A stretch of 6,103 nucleotides of DNA from Bacteroidales bacterium GP4. Lineage in GTDB: Bacteria > Bacteroidota > Bacteroidia > Bacteroidales > Muribaculaceae. The notes under the pieces were generated by a model that saw only the letters and a program-made list of their open reading frames with translations, was not told where the DNA came from and searched no databases. Every line of letters starts with the position of its first letter. Position 1 is the first letter of the stretch. A program made the position numbers and the translations under genes. The stretch covers positions 1 to 6,103 of the forward strand of contig DAAL01000016.1 of the NCBI GenBank assembly GCA_001701065.1, read 5' to 3'. Below are positions 5,469-6,103 of the stretch, piece by piece.

Positions 5469-6103
5469 TTTACAACAATGTTTAGTGTCGATACCGGAAC
5501 ATTTTCCCCTTCTACTGTCAATATCCCCTCACCTGCGTCGTTGCCCATGGACTGCAGAAGCACCTGCGCAAGCCCGTTGAAAGTCTTGACTGTATAGTTA
5601 CGCGCGTCACGGTCCTGCGGCTGTTCGCTGTCACGATAAGCCGGGTCACCGTTGCCTACGCCAAGAATCCTGACTGGACCGCTGACGGTGAGATTCACCT
5701 GCTCACACGCATCAGGGACAAAACGCCCTTTCTTGTCCACTAATTTCACTGTCACCACCGCCACGTCACGGTTGTCGGCAGCTATTTCGCTGCGGTCGGC
5801 ACTGAGTTCGGCATGAGCCGCCGCTCCTGTAGTCTCAATTTTTGTGGTCATCGCCTTTTTGCCGTTCTTGTAGCCGACAGCCTTCACATTGCCGGGCTGA
5901 TACACCGCATCCCATTCAAGGTGTCCGTTGCGGGGCATCGGTTTTCGTCCAAGGCTCTTACCGTTCACGAAAAGCTCCACCTCGTCCATGTTGCTGTAAG
6001 CCCACACTTTCACGTTCTCCCCTTCATGACCTTTCAGATTCCAGTGAGGGAAAATGTGCAGCACCGGCTCGTCAGTCCACCATGATTTCAGATAGAAAGC
6101 CTC
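5465..6103 (-). CDS. Glycoside hydrolase family 2 enzyme, C-terminal part (runs off the right edge)
   Basis: The frame is open to the window edge and gives 212 codons ending at TGA 5465-5467; an internal GTG at 6064 is not the start, since homology continues upstream of it. The fragment opens with KSWWTDEPVLHIFPHWN, the segment following the catalytic barrel in Bacteroidales beta-galactosidase-like GH2 enzymes. A DUF4982 sandwich follows (fragment residues about 30-85, with VWAYSNMDEVELFVNGKSLG). Next comes a C-terminal GH2/Big-like sandwich (about 95-212) with GNGDPAYRDSEQ (150-161) and FNGLAQVLLQS (175-185). Catalytic residues and any signal peptide lie outside the window. Its neighbour starts at the overlapping ATG, so the two enzymes are co-translated and probably act on one glycan, cutting different linkages or at different steps. 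No SusC/SusD transporter or regulator is visible here, so membership in a polysaccharide utilisation locus is inferred only from the tandem enzymes. Confidence 0.92.
   Translation of the reverse strand, partial: EAFYLKSWWTDEPVLHIFPHWNLKGHEGENVKVWAYSNMDEVELFVNGKSLGRKPMPRNGHLEWDAVYQPGNVKAVGYKNGKKAMTTKIETTGAAAHAELSADRSEIAADNRDVAVVTVKLVDKKGRFVPDACEQVNLTVSGPVRILGVGNGDPAYRDSEQPQDRDARNYTVKTFNGLAQVLLQSMGNDAGEGILTVEGENVPVSTLNIVVK

Noticed and set aside
1..6103. CRISPR array, tRNA, phage, toxin-antitoxin or transposon genes
   Set aside because: Reading both strands gave no regularly spaced repeats, cloverleaf, integrase or transposase motifs; every sizeable supported gene belongs to a known housekeeping or glycan-use family.

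Overview
The window looks like a chromosomal segment from a gut-type Bacteroidales bacterium, plausibly a Muribaculaceae-like genus. Three things point that way: a Bacteroidota-type promoter (a -33 TTG box, 20 bases, then TATATTTG) in front of the NfeD gene, weak or absent Shine-Dalgarno sequences, and two adjacent secreted-type glycoside hydrolase family 2 (GH2) genes. The genus is inferred from the general look of the proteins, not shown directly.

Layout from left to right. On the + strand is the 3' end of a META-domain (HslJ-like) protein, closed by a strong intrinsic terminator (364-397). A stand-alone COG0523/CobW-family GTPase follows (477-1709), with a very histidine-rich metal-binding linker. 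It runs convergently, 27 bases apart, into a minus-strand pair: a short NfeD-type membrane protein (2750-3202) and, downstream of it, a stomatin/QmcA-like SPFH protein (1737-2723). This pair has a clear promoter at 3228-3259. A 244-base gap (3203-3446) carries that promoter and a cluster of small palindromes that may be an interspersed repeat. On its right are two minus-strand GH2 genes: the C-terminal 212 codons of one enzyme (5465-6103, running off the right edge) and, coupled to it by a 4-base ATGA overlap, a complete 673-residue GH2 enzyme (3447-5468).

Functionally these are three separate modules. The COG0523 GTPase probably handles metal, most likely zinc, delivery. The NfeD/SPFH pair forms a conserved membrane-microdomain module. 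The GH2 pair is part of a glycan-degradation operon whose promoter and other members lie beyond the right edge.

I see no tRNA, rRNA, CRISPR array, transposase or phage gene, and no clear sign of a novel defence or mobile system. The most notable observations are the non-canonical NKIS guanine motif and His/Asp-rich linker of the GTPase, the palindrome cluster at 3301-3466, the NxK motif in the complete GH2 enzyme, and the regular 11-residue repeats in the SPFH protein.
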